A stretch of DNA of 64,000 nt from Anaerococcus sp. Marseille-Q5996 (GTDB lineage Bacteria > Bacillota > Clostridia > Tissierellales > Peptoniphilaceae), in assembly GCF_946893725.1 (NCBI RefSeq), contig NZ_CAMPPE010000004.1, forward strand, positions 62,001 to 126,000, given 5' to 3'. The translations under genes were made by a program, and so were the position numbers. The notes below the pieces were generated by a model. The model saw nothing but the letters and a program-made list of their open reading frames with translations, was not told the origin of the DNA and ran no database searches. How positions within the stretch are numbered: position 1 is the stretch's first letter; every line of letters starts with the position of its first letter. Shown one piece after another: positions 53,404 through 63,462 of the stretch.

Positions 53404-54057
53404 ATGGATAGAAGGTTTGAAAGAACACTCAGCCAAATTCTAAGTGTTGTGGTTTTGCTAGTGTTTTTAATAACTATTGTATCAGCAAATTTAAATATAT
53501 GGCTAGTTTCCTACATTTGGGCGGCAGGTTTTATTTTAGCCTGGGCCCTTATGCTTATTTTTGGACTTTATATTTTATTTCAAAAAGAATCATATGGCTG
53601 GTCAATATTAGTAGCCATAGTAACAGGCCTTGGATTTGCGATTTTAAGTGTGCCAGCAATCTTAGTCCTAGCAAGATTTATCCCAGGACTTCCAGTAGGA
53701 CTATCATTTAATAATCAATTTTTAAATGCCAACAGTCAATTGGTTTTATACACCATATTAATAATTGTATATTTTGCTCATGTTATCAATGCTTTAAAGT
53801 TAAAAAATAAAAATGAGGAGTACTTAGAATACTCCGAACCTGTTGTAGGTAATGATAAAGAAAATTTAGAAATTAACAAAAATTTGCATAATGACAGTGA
53901 AATTGAGTATAATATAACAAAAGACATTGATGAAAAAATAGTCTTTGAATCAGATATTAATGATGATTCTACATATAACACTGAAGAAGTAATTCTTGTG
54001 GAAGATTTAACAGATGAAGATATAGAATTTATGAAAGATGAGGAGAACAATGGCTAA
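53404..54057 (+). CDS. Membrane protein with acidic cytoplasmic tail
   Basis: A 217-residue protein with four N-terminal membrane helices (about residues 10-130) and an acidic tail of about 85 residues rich in Glu, Asp and Asn. I do not recognise a family. It lies between typA and rex, with 9 bases from typA and an 8-base overlap with rex, so it is in the same operon. Function unknown. Confidence 0.75.
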   Translation: MDRRFERTLSQILSVVVLLVFLITIVSANLNIWLVSYIWAAGFILAWALMLIFGLYILFQKESYGWSILVAIVTGLGFAILSVPAILVLARFIPGLPVGLSFNNQFLNANSQLVLYTILIIVYFAHVINALKLKNKNEEYLEYSEPVVGNDKENLEINKNLHNDSEIEYNITKDIDEKIVFESDINDDSTYNTEEVILVEDLTDEDIEFMKDEENNG

Positions 54058-54688
54058 AGACAATGGTGTATCATTATCGGTTATCAAAAGACTACCAAAA
54101 TATTATAGATACCTAGAAAGCATAAACGATCGTGGCATAGTAAGGGTTTCATCAAAAGAATTATCAGAAATTACAGGACTAACAGCAAGTCAAATCAGAC
54201 AAGACTTAAATCATTATGGATGTTTTGGCCAACAAGGCTATGGATACAATGTGCGTGAGCTAATGGATGAGCTTTCAAAAATAATTGGTGTCGATAAAAA
54301 GTACAAAATGGTCCTAGTTGGTTTTGGAAACATCGGCCATGCACTTTATAAATACAAATCTTTCCAAGATTTAGGTTATCATATCGATGCAGTATTTGAT
54401 CTAGAAGCAAGAGAAGCCAATGAAAATGATCCAGAAATTGTCAGTATAGAGAAACTTCCTGATTACCTAAAAAATAATAAAGTTGATATTGGTATAATTT
54501 CTACACCAAAAGATGCTAGCCAAGAAGTTTGTGATATACTTTGCGATGGAAATGTAGATGGGATTTGGAACTTTTCTCCAGTAGATATAAAGACAAAAAA
54601 TGATGTTGTCCTTGAAAATGTGCACCTTGATGAATCCTTATTTACATTAACCTACTTCATCAATTCTCCAGAGGACTTTAATTTTTAA
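54050..54688 (+). CDS. rex: Redox-sensing transcriptional repressor Rex
   Basis: A 212-residue regulator. The N-terminal winged helix has VIKRLPKYYRYL, RVSSKELSEITGLTASQIRQDL and FGQQGYGYNV. The C-terminal Rossmann domain has KMVLVGFGNIGHAL and IWNFSPVDIK. It senses the NADH/NAD ratio and represses fermentation and respiratory genes in Gram-positive bacteria. GAGGAGA precedes the ATG at 54050. It overlaps the membrane protein gene by 8 bases, and the ABC-F gene starts two bases after its stop. Confidence 0.96.
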   Translation: MAKDNGVSLSVIKRLPKYYRYLESINDRGIVRVSSKELSEITGLTASQIRQDLNHYGCFGQQGYGYNVRELMDELSKIIGVDKKYKMVLVGFGNIGHALYKYKSFQDLGYHIDAVFDLEAREANENDPEIVSIEKLPDYLKNNKVDIGIISTPKDASQEVCDILCDGNVDGIWNFSPVDIKTKNDVVLENVHLDESLFTLTYFINSPEDFNF

Positions 54689-54690
54689 AA

Positions 54691-56616
54691 ATGAATATAC
54701 TTACAGCAAGCAATTTGAGTAAATCATATCCGACCAAGGACATATTTACAAATGTAAGTTTTAAGATTGAAAAGGGTGATAAAGTTGGGCTCATTGGTAT
54801 AAATGGGGCTGGCAAATCCACCCTTTTTAAAATTCTAATGGGAGAAAACGAAAAAGACTCCGGTGAAGTTTACATACCAAATAATGTTAAAGTTGGATAT
54901 CTAGAACAAATACTTTCTATAGACTATCATATAAGTATCTATGATTATTGCATGAAAGTTTTTGATGATATTATCGATATAGAAGCAAATTTAAGAAAAA
55001 TTGAACAAAAATTAGCAAATCCTGACTTAAAACCAAACCAAATGGATAATCTTTTGGCAGAACATAGTAAATTATTTGAAAAGTTTGAGGAAAAAAACGG
55101 ATACGCCATCAAATCTGAGCTAGAAGGCACCCTAAAAGCCATGGGATTCAGCGAAGAAGACTTTGATAAGGATATTATAAACCTATCAGGTGGGCAAAAA
55201 GCAAGGGTAGAGCTGGCTTATTTACTTTTAGAAAAACCAGATTTAATACTCTTAGATGAGCCAACCAACCACCTAGATATTGGGGCTATCAGGTTTTTAG
55301 AAAACTTTATCAAAAATTATTCTGGATCAGTAATAGTAATTTCCCACGACAGGTATTTTTTGGATAATACTGTAAACAGAATATTTTTGCTAGAAAATGG
55401 CGGACTTACAACTTATAATGGGGATTACACTATGTTTGTAAAAAAACGTAAAAAAGACCTAGAAGTTCGTATGCATCAATATAAAAACCAGCAAAAAGAA
55501 ATCGACCGACAGGAAGAAATCATCGACCGCCTAAAAAACCAAGGTGGGTCAAAAAGAAAAAGAGGTATTTCCCAATCCAGATCACGCCAAAAACTTTTGG
55601 ATAAGATGGAAAGAATAGAAATGCCAGAAACTATCCAAAATTCCATGAAGCTAAAATTTACTCCTCGCATCCAAAGTGGGGAAGATGTTCTGAAGGTTGA
55701 GAGCTTAGAAAAATCTTTTGCAGATAAGAAAATTTTTGAAAATATTTCCTTTAACCTATATCGCAACGAGAGAACTGCAATAATAGGTGAAAATGGGGTT
55801 GGAAAAACAACTCTTTTTAGGATAATAATGGGCCAAGAAATGCCATCAGCCGGCAAAGTTAAAGTTGGCCAAAGCGTAAATATAGGTTATTTTGACCAAG
55901 AGCAAAAATCTTTAAAGCTATCAAATACAATTTTTGAAGAAATAAGTCAGACTTATCCAATGATGACAAATTTTGAAATCAGGTCCTATCTTGCCAAATT
56001 TATGTTTTATGAAGATGATGTTGATAGGGAAATTGCAGAACTTTCCGGAGGTGAGCGTGCTAGGATTTCTCTATTAAAGCTTATGATTTCAGATACAAAT
56101 TTCATTTTGATGGATGAGCCAACCAATCATTTGGATATTGATTCTAAAGAAATTTTAGAAGATGCCATACTTGATTACGAAGGGACTATGCTAATTATTA
56201 GCCACGACAGATATTTCCTAAATAAGATAGCAGGCAAAATTTTAGATATGAAATCTGATGGCATGGACGAATATTTGGGTAACTATTCTTATTATGAAAA
56301 TAAACTTAGGGAACAAAGTCAAAGTATAGAACAGAGTCAATCTATAAGCAAGACCCAACTAGTCAAAGAAAAGAAAAAACAAAATCTAAAGAAAAATGAA
56401 ATTAAGAAAATAAAAAATGATATTAGGGATGCTGAAAATGAGATGGAAGCAATTGAAAATGAAATTGCAAGCCTAACTGACCTAAGCCTGGCCCCAGATT
56501 TTTATGCTGACCAAGAAAAAGTAGTAGAAACTTTTGCAAAGATTAAGGAATTAGAAGAAAGAAAAAAAGTCCTTGATGAAAAATGGTTGGACCTTAGCAT
56601 GAGCCTTGAAGACTAA
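54691..56616 (+). CDS. ABC-F family ribosome-associated ATPase
   Basis: A 641-residue soluble protein with two ABC domains: Walker A GINGAGKSTL and GENGVGKTTL, signatures LSGGQKARVEL and LSGGERARISL, and Walker B LLDEPTNHLDI in each. It has a linker rich in basic residues (residues 255-300) and a C-terminal coiled coil (about 550-640). ABC-F proteins act on the ribosome exit site; some give antibiotic protection, others are housekeeping. The coiled-coil tail fits the Uup/YdiF/YfmR group. It follows rex directly. Confidence 0.92.
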   Translation: MNILTASNLSKSYPTKDIFTNVSFKIEKGDKVGLIGINGAGKSTLFKILMGENEKDSGEVYIPNNVKVGYLEQILSIDYHISIYDYCMKVFDDIIDIEANLRKIEQKLANPDLKPNQMDNLLAEHSKLFEKFEEKNGYAIKSELEGTLKAMGFSEEDFDKDIINLSGGQKARVELAYLLLEKPDLILLDEPTNHLDIGAIRFLENFIKNYSGSVIVISHDRYFLDNTVNRIFLLENGGLTTYNGDYTMFVKKRKKDLEVRMHQYKNQQKEIDRQEEIIDRLKNQGGSKRKRGISQSRSRQKLLDKMERIEMPETIQNSMKLKFTPRIQSGEDVLKVESLEKSFADKKIFENISFNLYRNERTAIIGENGVGKTTLFRIIMGQEMPSAGKVKVGQSVNIGYFDQEQKSLKLSNTIFEEISQTYPMMTNFEIRSYLAKFMFYEDDVDREIAELSGGERARISLLKLMISDTNFILMDEPTNHLDIDSKEILEDAILDYEGTMLIISHDRYFLNKIAGKILDMKSDGMDEYLGNYSYYENKLREQSQSIEQSQSISKTQLVKEKKKQNLKKNEIKKIKNDIRDAENEMEAIENEIASLTDLSLAPDFYADQEKVVETFAKIKELEERKKVLDEKWLDLSMSLED

Positions 56617-56636
56617 TATCATTTGAGAGGAAAAAA

Positions 56637-57869
56637 ATGAAAAAAGATGAAAAAAATGAATTAGACCAACAATCAAAAAATAATTTAAAAGTAGGCCTTA
56701 TCTTACTTTTAACATTTTTTGCAATCTGGTATATAGAGCCTATTGGCAAATTTTTAGTGGCTACCTATGCAGTTTTTAGACCGATATTACTAGGCTTTGC
56801 CATAGCCTTTGTGATTAATTTGCCTATGAATTTTTTCCAAGAAAAAGTTTTTGGTAAGGTAATCGATCCTTTAAAACACAAAAAATTGGTAGTTGCACTT
56901 TCGCTTATAGTCAGCTGGCTAATCTTTTTTGCTGGAGTAAGTATACTTTTAGTCGTTGTTATTCCAGAATTTATCAATGCCCTTCAAACAGGTATTACTA
57001 ACCTGCCAGTATTTATGGATTCACTTTTAGAATATACAGAAAAATTCCCAGCTATCCACAAGCAGGCAGTCCAATTTAAAGACTATTTCCAAGACCTAGA
57101 TGTGGTTAAAATTTCAGATGCAGTTACAGCCTATATTAGTGGAGACAGTTCGAATTTATTAAATAGGGCTCAAAATATCCTATCATCAGTAGGATCAGGA
57201 TTAATAGCTGTGGCCATGGGATTTGTATTTTCTATTTATGTAAGCGTAAATAAGAAAAACCTAAGACAAAATGCCAATAAAATTTTATATGCAAACTTCA
57301 GCGAAGAAAGAGCAGATAGAATAAATTATTTATTTAAACTAACCTATGATTCATTTTCCAAATTTTTGGACTCAAAGGTCTTATCTTGCATATCACTAGG
57401 TATATTTAATTATATTGGTATGAAAATATTAAGAATACCATATGCAGGTATGATTTCTGTTTTGGTTGGCGCTATGGATATAGTTCCATACTTTGGGCCA
57501 ATTATAGCAGGTGCCTTTGGTATGATTTTGATATTCATCCAATCACCAATCCAATCGCTGATTTATATAATATTTTTAGTAATTTTACAGCAAGTTCAAG
57601 AAAATATTATATACCCACTAGTAATCGGGAAAAATTCTGGTTTGCCAGCAATTTGGATTTTCCTTTCAGTATTTTTAGGAGGAAGATTGTTTGGTATTTT
57701 GGGTATGATTTTCTTTATGCCACTTGCAACGGTAATTTATACTCTGGTGGTCGATCGCACCAATATTAAACTTAAAGAAAAACATATGGATAGGATAACT
57801 GTAGCAGAAAAATCCAATCAGACAGTTGAAGAACTTAGACAAAAAGAATTAGATAGAAAAGTTAAATAA
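56637..57869 (+). CDS. AI-2E family permease
   Basis: A 410-residue membrane protein with about eight helices: an N-terminal pair, a long soluble loop, and the conserved C-terminal block GAMDIVPYFGPIIAGAFGMILIF and IIYPLVIGKNSGLPAIWIFLSVFLGG. The family includes TqsA and sodium/proton exchangers; substrate unknown. It follows the ABC-F gene by 20 bases and is the last gene of the operon before a terminator. Confidence 0.88.
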   Translation: MKKDEKNELDQQSKNNLKVGLILLLTFFAIWYIEPIGKFLVATYAVFRPILLGFAIAFVINLPMNFFQEKVFGKVIDPLKHKKLVVALSLIVSWLIFFAGVSILLVVVIPEFINALQTGITNLPVFMDSLLEYTEKFPAIHKQAVQFKDYFQDLDVVKISDAVTAYISGDSSNLLNRAQNILSSVGSGLIAVAMGFVFSIYVSVNKKNLRQNANKILYANFSEERADRINYLFKLTYDSFSKFLDSKVLSCISLGIFNYIGMKILRIPYAGMISVLVGAMDIVPYFGPIIAGAFGMILIFIQSPIQSLIYIIFLVILQQVQENIIYPLVIGKNSGLPAIWIFLSVFLGGRLFGILGMIFFMPLATVIYTLVVDRTNIKLKEKHMDRITVAEKSNQTVEELRQKELDRKVK

Positions 57870-57870
57870 A

Positions 57871-57895
57871 AAAGACCCCATAAGGGGTCTTTTTA
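57871..57895. terminator. Bidirectional terminator
   Basis: AAAGACCCC (57871-57879) and GGGGTCTTT (57884-57892), ATAA loop, flanked by A-rich and T-rich runs. It ends the typA-AI-2E operon and thiN. Confidence 0.88.
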
Positions 57896-58513
57896 AATTG
57901 ACTTATCTTCAAAAATTACCAGCAGGTAGCCACTTTCAACTTTTATTTTAAAATCCTTGCCACAAGTTTCATTTGATACTCCAAGGGCATTGTCATTTGT
58001 TAGATCAAAATTATTTAATTCGTAATATAAACCCTTAATATCAACTCCCTTTACAATATCAGAAAGGGCAAAGATTGAAACATAAAAATCTTCACTATCC
58101 TTAATTTTATAATCGAGCTTATCGTCTACAATATGAAAACTTTTATATTTTGATTTTAAAACAACATTTATACCTTTTTTCTTAAACTCCAAGGCATTTG
58201 TAATGTTTGCAAATGTGTGAGACTCACGTCCACCTAGGCCACCATAAATAATTATCTCATCATAGCCCCAATCTTCAGCTACCATTAGGGCAGCTTTTGT
58301 GTCTGTATAATCTTTTATAGGATTTAATTTTATAACCAAATCCCCCTCAGGTTGATTTGCCGAATCAAAATCACCAATAATCATTGTTGGAGTAATGCCT
58401 GCTTCTTTGGCATATAGATGCCCCTTATCAGCTGCAATTACCATATCTTCTTCATTAATCTGATCAAAAAAACCATCAAAATCGCCACCTGCGATTATAT
58501 AGCACGTTTTCAT
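57893..58513 (-). CDS. thiN: Thiamine pyrophosphokinase
   Basis: A 206-residue enzyme transferring pyrophosphate from ATP to thiamine. It has GGDFDGF, AADKGHLYAKEAGITP, the DFDS metal motif in MIIGDFDSAN and the second-domain motif IIIYGGLGGRESHTFANI. Salvaged thiamine is thereby converted to the cofactor; no thiamine biosynthesis genes are nearby. GGGAGA precedes the ATG, and a -10 TATAAT lies at 58543-58548 on the minus strand. Confidence 0.93.
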   Translation of the reverse strand: MKTCYIIAGGDFDGFFDQINEEDMVIAADKGHLYAKEAGITPTMIIGDFDSANQPEGDLVIKLNPIKDYTDTKAALMVAEDWGYDEIIIYGGLGGRESHTFANITNALEFKKKGINVVLKSKYKSFHIVDDKLDYKIKDSEDFYVSIFALSDIVKGVDIKGLYYELNNFDLTNDNALGVSNETCGKDFKIKVESGYLLVIFEDKSI

Positions 58514-58624
58514 AAACTCTCCCTTTTGTGTTTCTTAAATCAATTATAACAAATCTGCCATTAGAATAAAAAAATTTTCTAGGGTAAAGTTAAAATAAAA
58601 GATTAAAAAGAATTTAGGATAAAA

Positions 58625-59254
58625 ATGAAATTAAAAAATAGCAAAGTAGGAGAATTTGTTCCGGTAAGAGGCAAAAATGGTATCTATTATGGAGGCTATC
58701 AAAATGCCCTGGGAGAATTAGGTGTTTCAAAATTTTATAGGGATAGGTCTTGTGTGGTAACTGCATTTACTAATGCTTACCTATATATGTATCATCCTGA
58801 TGAAAAATTTACTTTAGAAGAGTACAACAACTACCATTATGATTTTTACAAGAAAATCCGTCCCCATATCAACGGTGTACCAACAGCAGAAGCCCTAAAC
58901 CGCAGAGTAAACCGTATAAGGAGAGATCGAGATTTAAATCTCTATGCTTATATTATGCAAGAATATATTATAAGACGACACAGTACAGAAGAAAAAATTG
59001 CCTTTATAAATGAAGGCCTTAGGAAAAATTGCCCAGTCATTTTTATAAACTGGATGAGTAAAAATGTTAAAGTCCTAGCCCACCACGGGGTAACAATCAC
59101 AGAGTGCAACGATATGGGCGACTACCATGAACTAGTTATTTCTAGTTGGGGGAGAGTTTATAAGGTAAATTTTGAAATTTTTGATAGGCAATTAAAATCA
59201 TATAGCGGACTAATTTATTTTGAAAGGAATGATTATGAAATATATCAAAGTTGA
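58625..59254 (+). CDS. C39-like papain-fold protein, uncharacterised
   Basis: A 209-residue protein. A cysteine in DRSCVVTAFTNA (near residue 41), a histidine in AHHGVTIT (near 155) and a following SSWG suggest a papain-like/C39-type fold, with the catalytic trio Cys-His-Asn/Ser in order. There is no signal peptide, so it would act in the cytosol. Function unknown. The ATG is preceded by only weak AGGAT. It overlaps the next gene by 20 bases. Confidence 0.65.
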   Translation: MKLKNSKVGEFVPVRGKNGIYYGGYQNALGELGVSKFYRDRSCVVTAFTNAYLYMYHPDEKFTLEEYNNYHYDFYKKIRPHINGVPTAEALNRRVNRIRRDRDLNLYAYIMQEYIIRRHSTEEKIAFINEGLRKNCPVIFINWMSKNVKVLAHHGVTITECNDMGDYHELVISSWGRVYKVNFEIFDRQLKSYSGLIYFERNDYEIYQS

Positions 59255-59546
59255 AGTTTTTGTACCAGCAGATGATAAGTGGCAAGTAATAGAAGGACTA
59301 AATGAAAAAGAAATTTTAAAGGATGATGGCTATGATTCTGTATTTGCAGAAAGTGTTGTAACAGGACATTTTATTCCCCTAGAAGGATCAAATCCTGATA
59401 TAGGAGAAGTTGGTAAGCCTTGTGAAGTAAATGAAGTGAAATTAGAATTTAGAATAAAAGCAGAAGAAAAGGATGAAGTCTTTGAAATTATAAAATCAAA
59501 TCACCCTTACGAAGTGCCAGTTATAAACTTTATAGAACTCTTATAG
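59235..59546 (+). CDS. NIF3/CutA-like small protein
   Basis: A 103-residue protein resembling the PII/CutA-like domain inserted in YqfO/NIF3 proteins: KVEVFVPADDKWQVIEGL at the start and the NHPYEVPVINFIEL motif at the end. A free-standing copy probably binds a metal or small ligand as a trimer. AAAGGA precedes the ATG at 59235. It is next to malQ (8-base gap), but no functional link is evident. Confidence 0.75.
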   Translation: MKYIKVEVFVPADDKWQVIEGLNEKEILKDDGYDSVFAESVVTGHFIPLEGSNPDIGEVGKPCEVNEVKLEFRIKAEEKDEVFEIIKSNHPYEVPVINFIELL

Positions 59547-59554
59547 GAAAAATT

Positions 59555-61060
59555 ATGCAAGAAAGACTTAAAAGATCAAACGGTGTCCTAATGCCAATTT
59601 TTTCTCTTCCTTCACCCTATGGGATAGGAACCTTTGGCAAGGCTGCCTATGAATTCGTAGATTTTTTATCAGAAGCTTCTATAAAATATTGGCAAATTTT
59701 GCCCCTAGGTCAAACTTCTTATGGAGATAGTCCCTACCAGGCCTTTTCATCTTTTGCAGGCAACCCATACTTTGTAGACCTTGATATATTGATTGAAGAT
59801 GGACTTTTAGAAAAAGATGACCTTGAAAATATAAATTTTGGAGATAATGAAAGATACATTGACTATGCCATCCAATACAATATACGCTATAGGATATTAA
59901 AAAAAGCCTTTGAAAACTCAAAGGGAAAATTGGATGAAAAAATATCTGAATTTAGAAAAAAAGAAAGTTTTTGGCTAGAAGATTACGCCCTTTTTATGGC
60001 AATCAAGCACGATAAACTTGATGTAAACTGGGTGGAATGGGATGAGGACTTAAGAGATAGAAATCCAGATGCCCTTAAAGAATTTAAAGAAAAACACAAA
60101 GAAGACATAGATTTTTATATCTTTATCCAATACCAATTTTTCAGCCAATGGCAAAAATTAAAAGCTTACACCAATAGACACAATATTGAAATTATCGGTG
60201 ATTTACCAATATATGTTGCCTATGATTCATGTGATGCTTGGGTAAATGCAGATATTTTAAAAATCAATCCAGAAACTAAAGAGCCAATTATAGTTGGAGG
60301 CGCACCACCCGATGCCTATTCTGAAGATGGACAACTTTGGGGCAATCCAGTTTATGATTGGGAGAAAATGAAAGAGGATTCCTATAGCTTTTGGCAAAAA
60401 AGGCTAGAAATGTCATTAAGAACTTATGACCTGCTTCGCCTTGATCACTTCAGGGGATTTGAAAAATATTATGCAATTCCTGCCACAGATGAAAATGCAA
60501 AATTTGGCAAATGGGAGCCGGGCGGGGGCTATGATTTTTTTGATTACTTGCTAAAAAAATTTCCTGATAAGCAATTTATAGCAGAGGATTTGGGGTATAT
60601 CACTAAGGAAGTCGATGCATTAAAAAATCATTACGGCTTTCCAGGCATGAATGTTATCCAATTTGCCTTTGATGGGACTTTCGATAGCAGTTATTTGCCA
60701 CATAAATATGAAAAAAATTCAGTTGTTTATTCATCAACCCATGATTCATCAACTCTTAAAGGTTGGTTAGAATCACTTGATGATGAAGAATTATCCCTTG
60801 TAGAAAAATATTTTGGACTGAAAAATTTAGAAAAAGAGGATTATGTTTGGGAAATCATTAGGTCTTTAATGGCATCAGTTTCTGACCTTGCTATTTTTCA
60901 AATCCAAGATTTTTTTGAAATGGGAGATCAAGCGAAAATAAATACTCCATCCACTTTAGGAAATAATTGGAAGTGGAGAGCGAAAAAAGAAGATTTTACA
61001 GATTCCTTGCCAATAAAAATCAAGGAAATGTCAAGATTATATGGGAGATATAATGGATAA
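59555..61060 (+). CDS. malQ: 4-alpha-glucanotransferase (amylomaltase)
   Basis: A 501-residue GH77 enzyme that disproportionates maltodextrins and releases glucose. It has SLPSPYGIGTFG, YWQILPLGQTSYGDSPYQ, GDLPIYVAYDSCDAW, the catalytic aspartate in LRLDHFRGFEKY, the catalytic glutamate in FIAEDLGY, and STHDSSTLKGW. It overlaps glgP by 8 bases, so the two act together in maltodextrin or glycogen breakdown. Confidence 0.96.
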   Translation: MQERLKRSNGVLMPIFSLPSPYGIGTFGKAAYEFVDFLSEASIKYWQILPLGQTSYGDSPYQAFSSFAGNPYFVDLDILIEDGLLEKDDLENINFGDNERYIDYAIQYNIRYRILKKAFENSKGKLDEKISEFRKKESFWLEDYALFMAIKHDKLDVNWVEWDEDLRDRNPDALKEFKEKHKEDIDFYIFIQYQFFSQWQKLKAYTNRHNIEIIGDLPIYVAYDSCDAWVNADILKINPETKEPIIVGGAPPDAYSEDGQLWGNPVYDWEKMKEDSYSFWQKRLEMSLRTYDLLRLDHFRGFEKYYAIPATDENAKFGKWEPGGGYDFFDYLLKKFPDKQFIAEDLGYITKEVDALKNHYGFPGMNVIQFAFDGTFDSSYLPHKYEKNSVVYSSTHDSSTLKGWLESLDDEELSLVEKYFGLKNLEKEDYVWEIIRSLMASVSDLAIFQIQDFFEMGDQAKINTPSTLGNNWKWRAKKEDFTDSLPIKIKEMSRLYGRYNG

Positions 61061-63440
61061 TTTAGCAAAGAATAAGTTTACAGAAGATTATGTAGAAAAC
61101 CTGCAGAGGATAACTCTTAAAAATTTTGATGAAACAAGCGAAAAAGATAAGTATGATGCCCTTTGTGATACAATTATGGAGCGTATCAACCAAGAATGGA
61201 GGGCCAGCAAGAATAAATCCAGATATGAAAGAACTGCTTATTATTTCTCAGCAGAATTTTTAATTGGTAGGTCTTTGGGAAATAATCTGATAAATCTTGG
61301 AATTTATGATGAAGTAAAAGAATTACTAGATGAACTAGGAATTGATTTTGAAGCAATCGAAGACTATGAGGATGATGCAGCCCTTGGTAATGGTGGACTA
61401 GGGCGTCTAGCTGCTTGTTTTATGGATTCTGCAGCCACCCAAGATATAAATATGTACGGCTATGGTGTTCGCTACCGTGAAGGCATTTTTAAGCAATCTT
61501 TTGAAAATGGATTTCAAAAAGAAGAAGGAGATAGCTGGATAAAAGATGGGGACGGTTGGTCAATTAGAGTGGATTCTGACTCTAGAATTGTAAACTTTAG
61601 AGATCAAGCTGTAAAGGCAGTCCCATTCGATATGCCAGTAGTGGGCCTTGAAAATGGAAAAGTAAATACCTTAAGATTGTGGCAGGCTGAACCCTTTGAA
61701 GAATTTGAATTTGATAAATTTAACAATTTTGAATACGATGCTGCGGTTGCAAAGAAAAATAGGGCTGAGGATATCACAAGAGTCCTATATCCAAATGATA
61801 TGCAAAGGGCAGGTAAGGTTTTAAGGCTAAAACAACAATATTTCTTTGTTTCTGCCTCTATCCAGGACTTAGTAGCAAAATATAAGAGATATTTTTCTGA
61901 TGACATGCGCTTTAAAAACTTCCATAACTACCATGTCATACAGCTAAATGACACCCACCCAAACATTGCAATCCCAGAATTAATTAGGGTTTTGGTGGAT
62001 GAAAATGGCCTGGAATTTGAAGAAGCTTTTGCAATCACTCAAAAAGTTTTTGCCTTTACAAATCACACGGTTTTACAAGAAGCCCTTGAAAAATGGCCAA
62101 TTGATATTGTTGAAGAGGTAAGTCCAAGGTGTCTAGAAATAATTTATCAAATTAATGATCTTTTGGTAAATAATTTTAAGGAAAAGGGACTTTCTGAAAC
62201 TGAAATCGACCCATATAGAATTGTAATTTATGACCAAGTTCATATGGCAAATCTTGCAATTTATGTTGGTTTTTCAGTAAATGGTGTAGCAGCCCTTCAT
62301 ACAGAAATCCTAAAAGATGATACTTTTAAACATTGGTATGAAATTTTCCCAGAGAAATTTAATAACAAAACCAATGGTATAACACCAAGAAGATGGTTAG
62401 TTTACTCAAACAGAGCCCTTTCAAAATTTATTACAGAAAAACTTGGTACAGAGGATTGGAAATACAATCTAGATGAGCTTAAAGGACTGGAAAAATTTGC
62501 TGATGATGAAGATGTTTTAAATGAGCTTTGGGATATAAAACAGGAAAATAAAAAACGCCTTGCTACTTATATCCTAGAAAATGAGGGGATAAAAATTGAC
62601 CCAGAATCAATCTTTGACATCCAGGTTAAAAGAATTCACGAATACAAACGTCAGCATTTAAATATCCTCCACATTATTTATTTATATCATGAACTTAAGA
62701 AAAATCCAGACATGGACTTTTATCCAACTACATTTATTTTTGGAGGAAAGGCAGCACCAGGATATTTTAGAGCAAAGGCCATCATCAAACTTGCAAATGA
62801 AGTAGCAAGGGTAGTTAATAATGACCCTGATGTAAATGAAAAATTAAAAGTAGTATTTGTAGAAAACTTCAGAGTATCATATGGGGAAAAAATCTATCCT
62901 GCAGCTGATGTTTCTGAGCAAATTTCAACAGCAGGTAAGGAAGCATCTGGTACTGGGAATATGAAATTTATGCTAAATGGCGGACTAACCCTAGGCACCT
63001 ATGATGGGGCAAATATAGAAATTTTTGACCACGCGGGAGAAGAAAATAATTATCGTTTTGGAGCTACAGTTGAACAGCTAAACGAAATTGACCAATCTTA
63101 TAATCCAAGAGGCATTTACCAAACTAATATGGATATTAAAGATGCGGTTGAGGCTTTGGTAAATGGAGAGTTAGATGACAATAATTCTTATATGTTCCTT
63201 GATATTTATAACGAATTAATAAATCCACAAGATGGATCTCGTGGAGATAGGTATTTTATTTTAAAAGACTTTGAAGATTACAAAAAAGCCCACGAAAAAA
63301 TAAATAAGGATTATAGGGATAAATTAGCTTGGTCTAGAAAATGTCTGATGAATATTGCAAATGCAGGATATTTCTCATCAGATAGGACAATTATTAATTA
63401 TGCAGATGAAATTTGGAAGATAGATTCACCAAATTATTAA
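61053..63440 (+). CDS. glgP: Glycogen/maltodextrin phosphorylase
   Basis: A 795-residue PLP enzyme that phosphorolyses alpha-1,4-glucan to glucose 1-phosphate. It has the start region TAYYFSAEFLIGRSLGNNL, GNGGLGRLAACFMDS, the glucan-binding QLNDTHPNIAIPELIR and FTNHTVLQEALEKW, KRIHEYKRQ, and the PLP-lysine region EASGTGNMKFMLNGGLTLGTYDGANIEI. The ATG at 61053 is preferred to 61041, which lies within the ribosome site GGGAGA. Confidence 0.97.
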   Translation: MDNLAKNKFTEDYVENLQRITLKNFDETSEKDKYDALCDTIMERINQEWRASKNKSRYERTAYYFSAEFLIGRSLGNNLINLGIYDEVKELLDELGIDFEAIEDYEDDAALGNGGLGRLAACFMDSAATQDINMYGYGVRYREGIFKQSFENGFQKEEGDSWIKDGDGWSIRVDSDSRIVNFRDQAVKAVPFDMPVVGLENGKVNTLRLWQAEPFEEFEFDKFNNFEYDAAVAKKNRAEDITRVLYPNDMQRAGKVLRLKQQYFFVSASIQDLVAKYKRYFSDDMRFKNFHNYHVIQLNDTHPNIAIPELIRVLVDENGLEFEEAFAITQKVFAFTNHTVLQEALEKWPIDIVEEVSPRCLEIIYQINDLLVNNFKEKGLSETEIDPYRIVIYDQVHMANLAIYVGFSVNGVAALHTEILKDDTFKHWYEIFPEKFNNKTNGITPRRWLVYSNRALSKFITEKLGTEDWKYNLDELKGLEKFADDEDVLNELWDIKQENKKRLATYILENEGIKIDPESIFDIQVKRIHEYKRQHLNILHIIYLYHELKKNPDMDFYPTTFIFGGKAAPGYFRAKAIIKLANEVARVVNNDPDVNEKLKVVFVENFRVSYGEKIYPAADVSEQISTAGKEASGTGNMKFMLNGGLTLGTYDGANIEIFDHAGEENNYRFGATVEQLNEIDQSYNPRGIYQTNMDIKDAVEALVNGELDDNNSYMFLDIYNELINPQDGSRGDRYFILKDFEDYKKAHEKINKDYRDKLAWSRKCLMNIANAGYFSSDRTIINYADEIWKIDSPNY

Positions 63441-63462
63441 ATTATTTAGAAAGATAGAAAAA

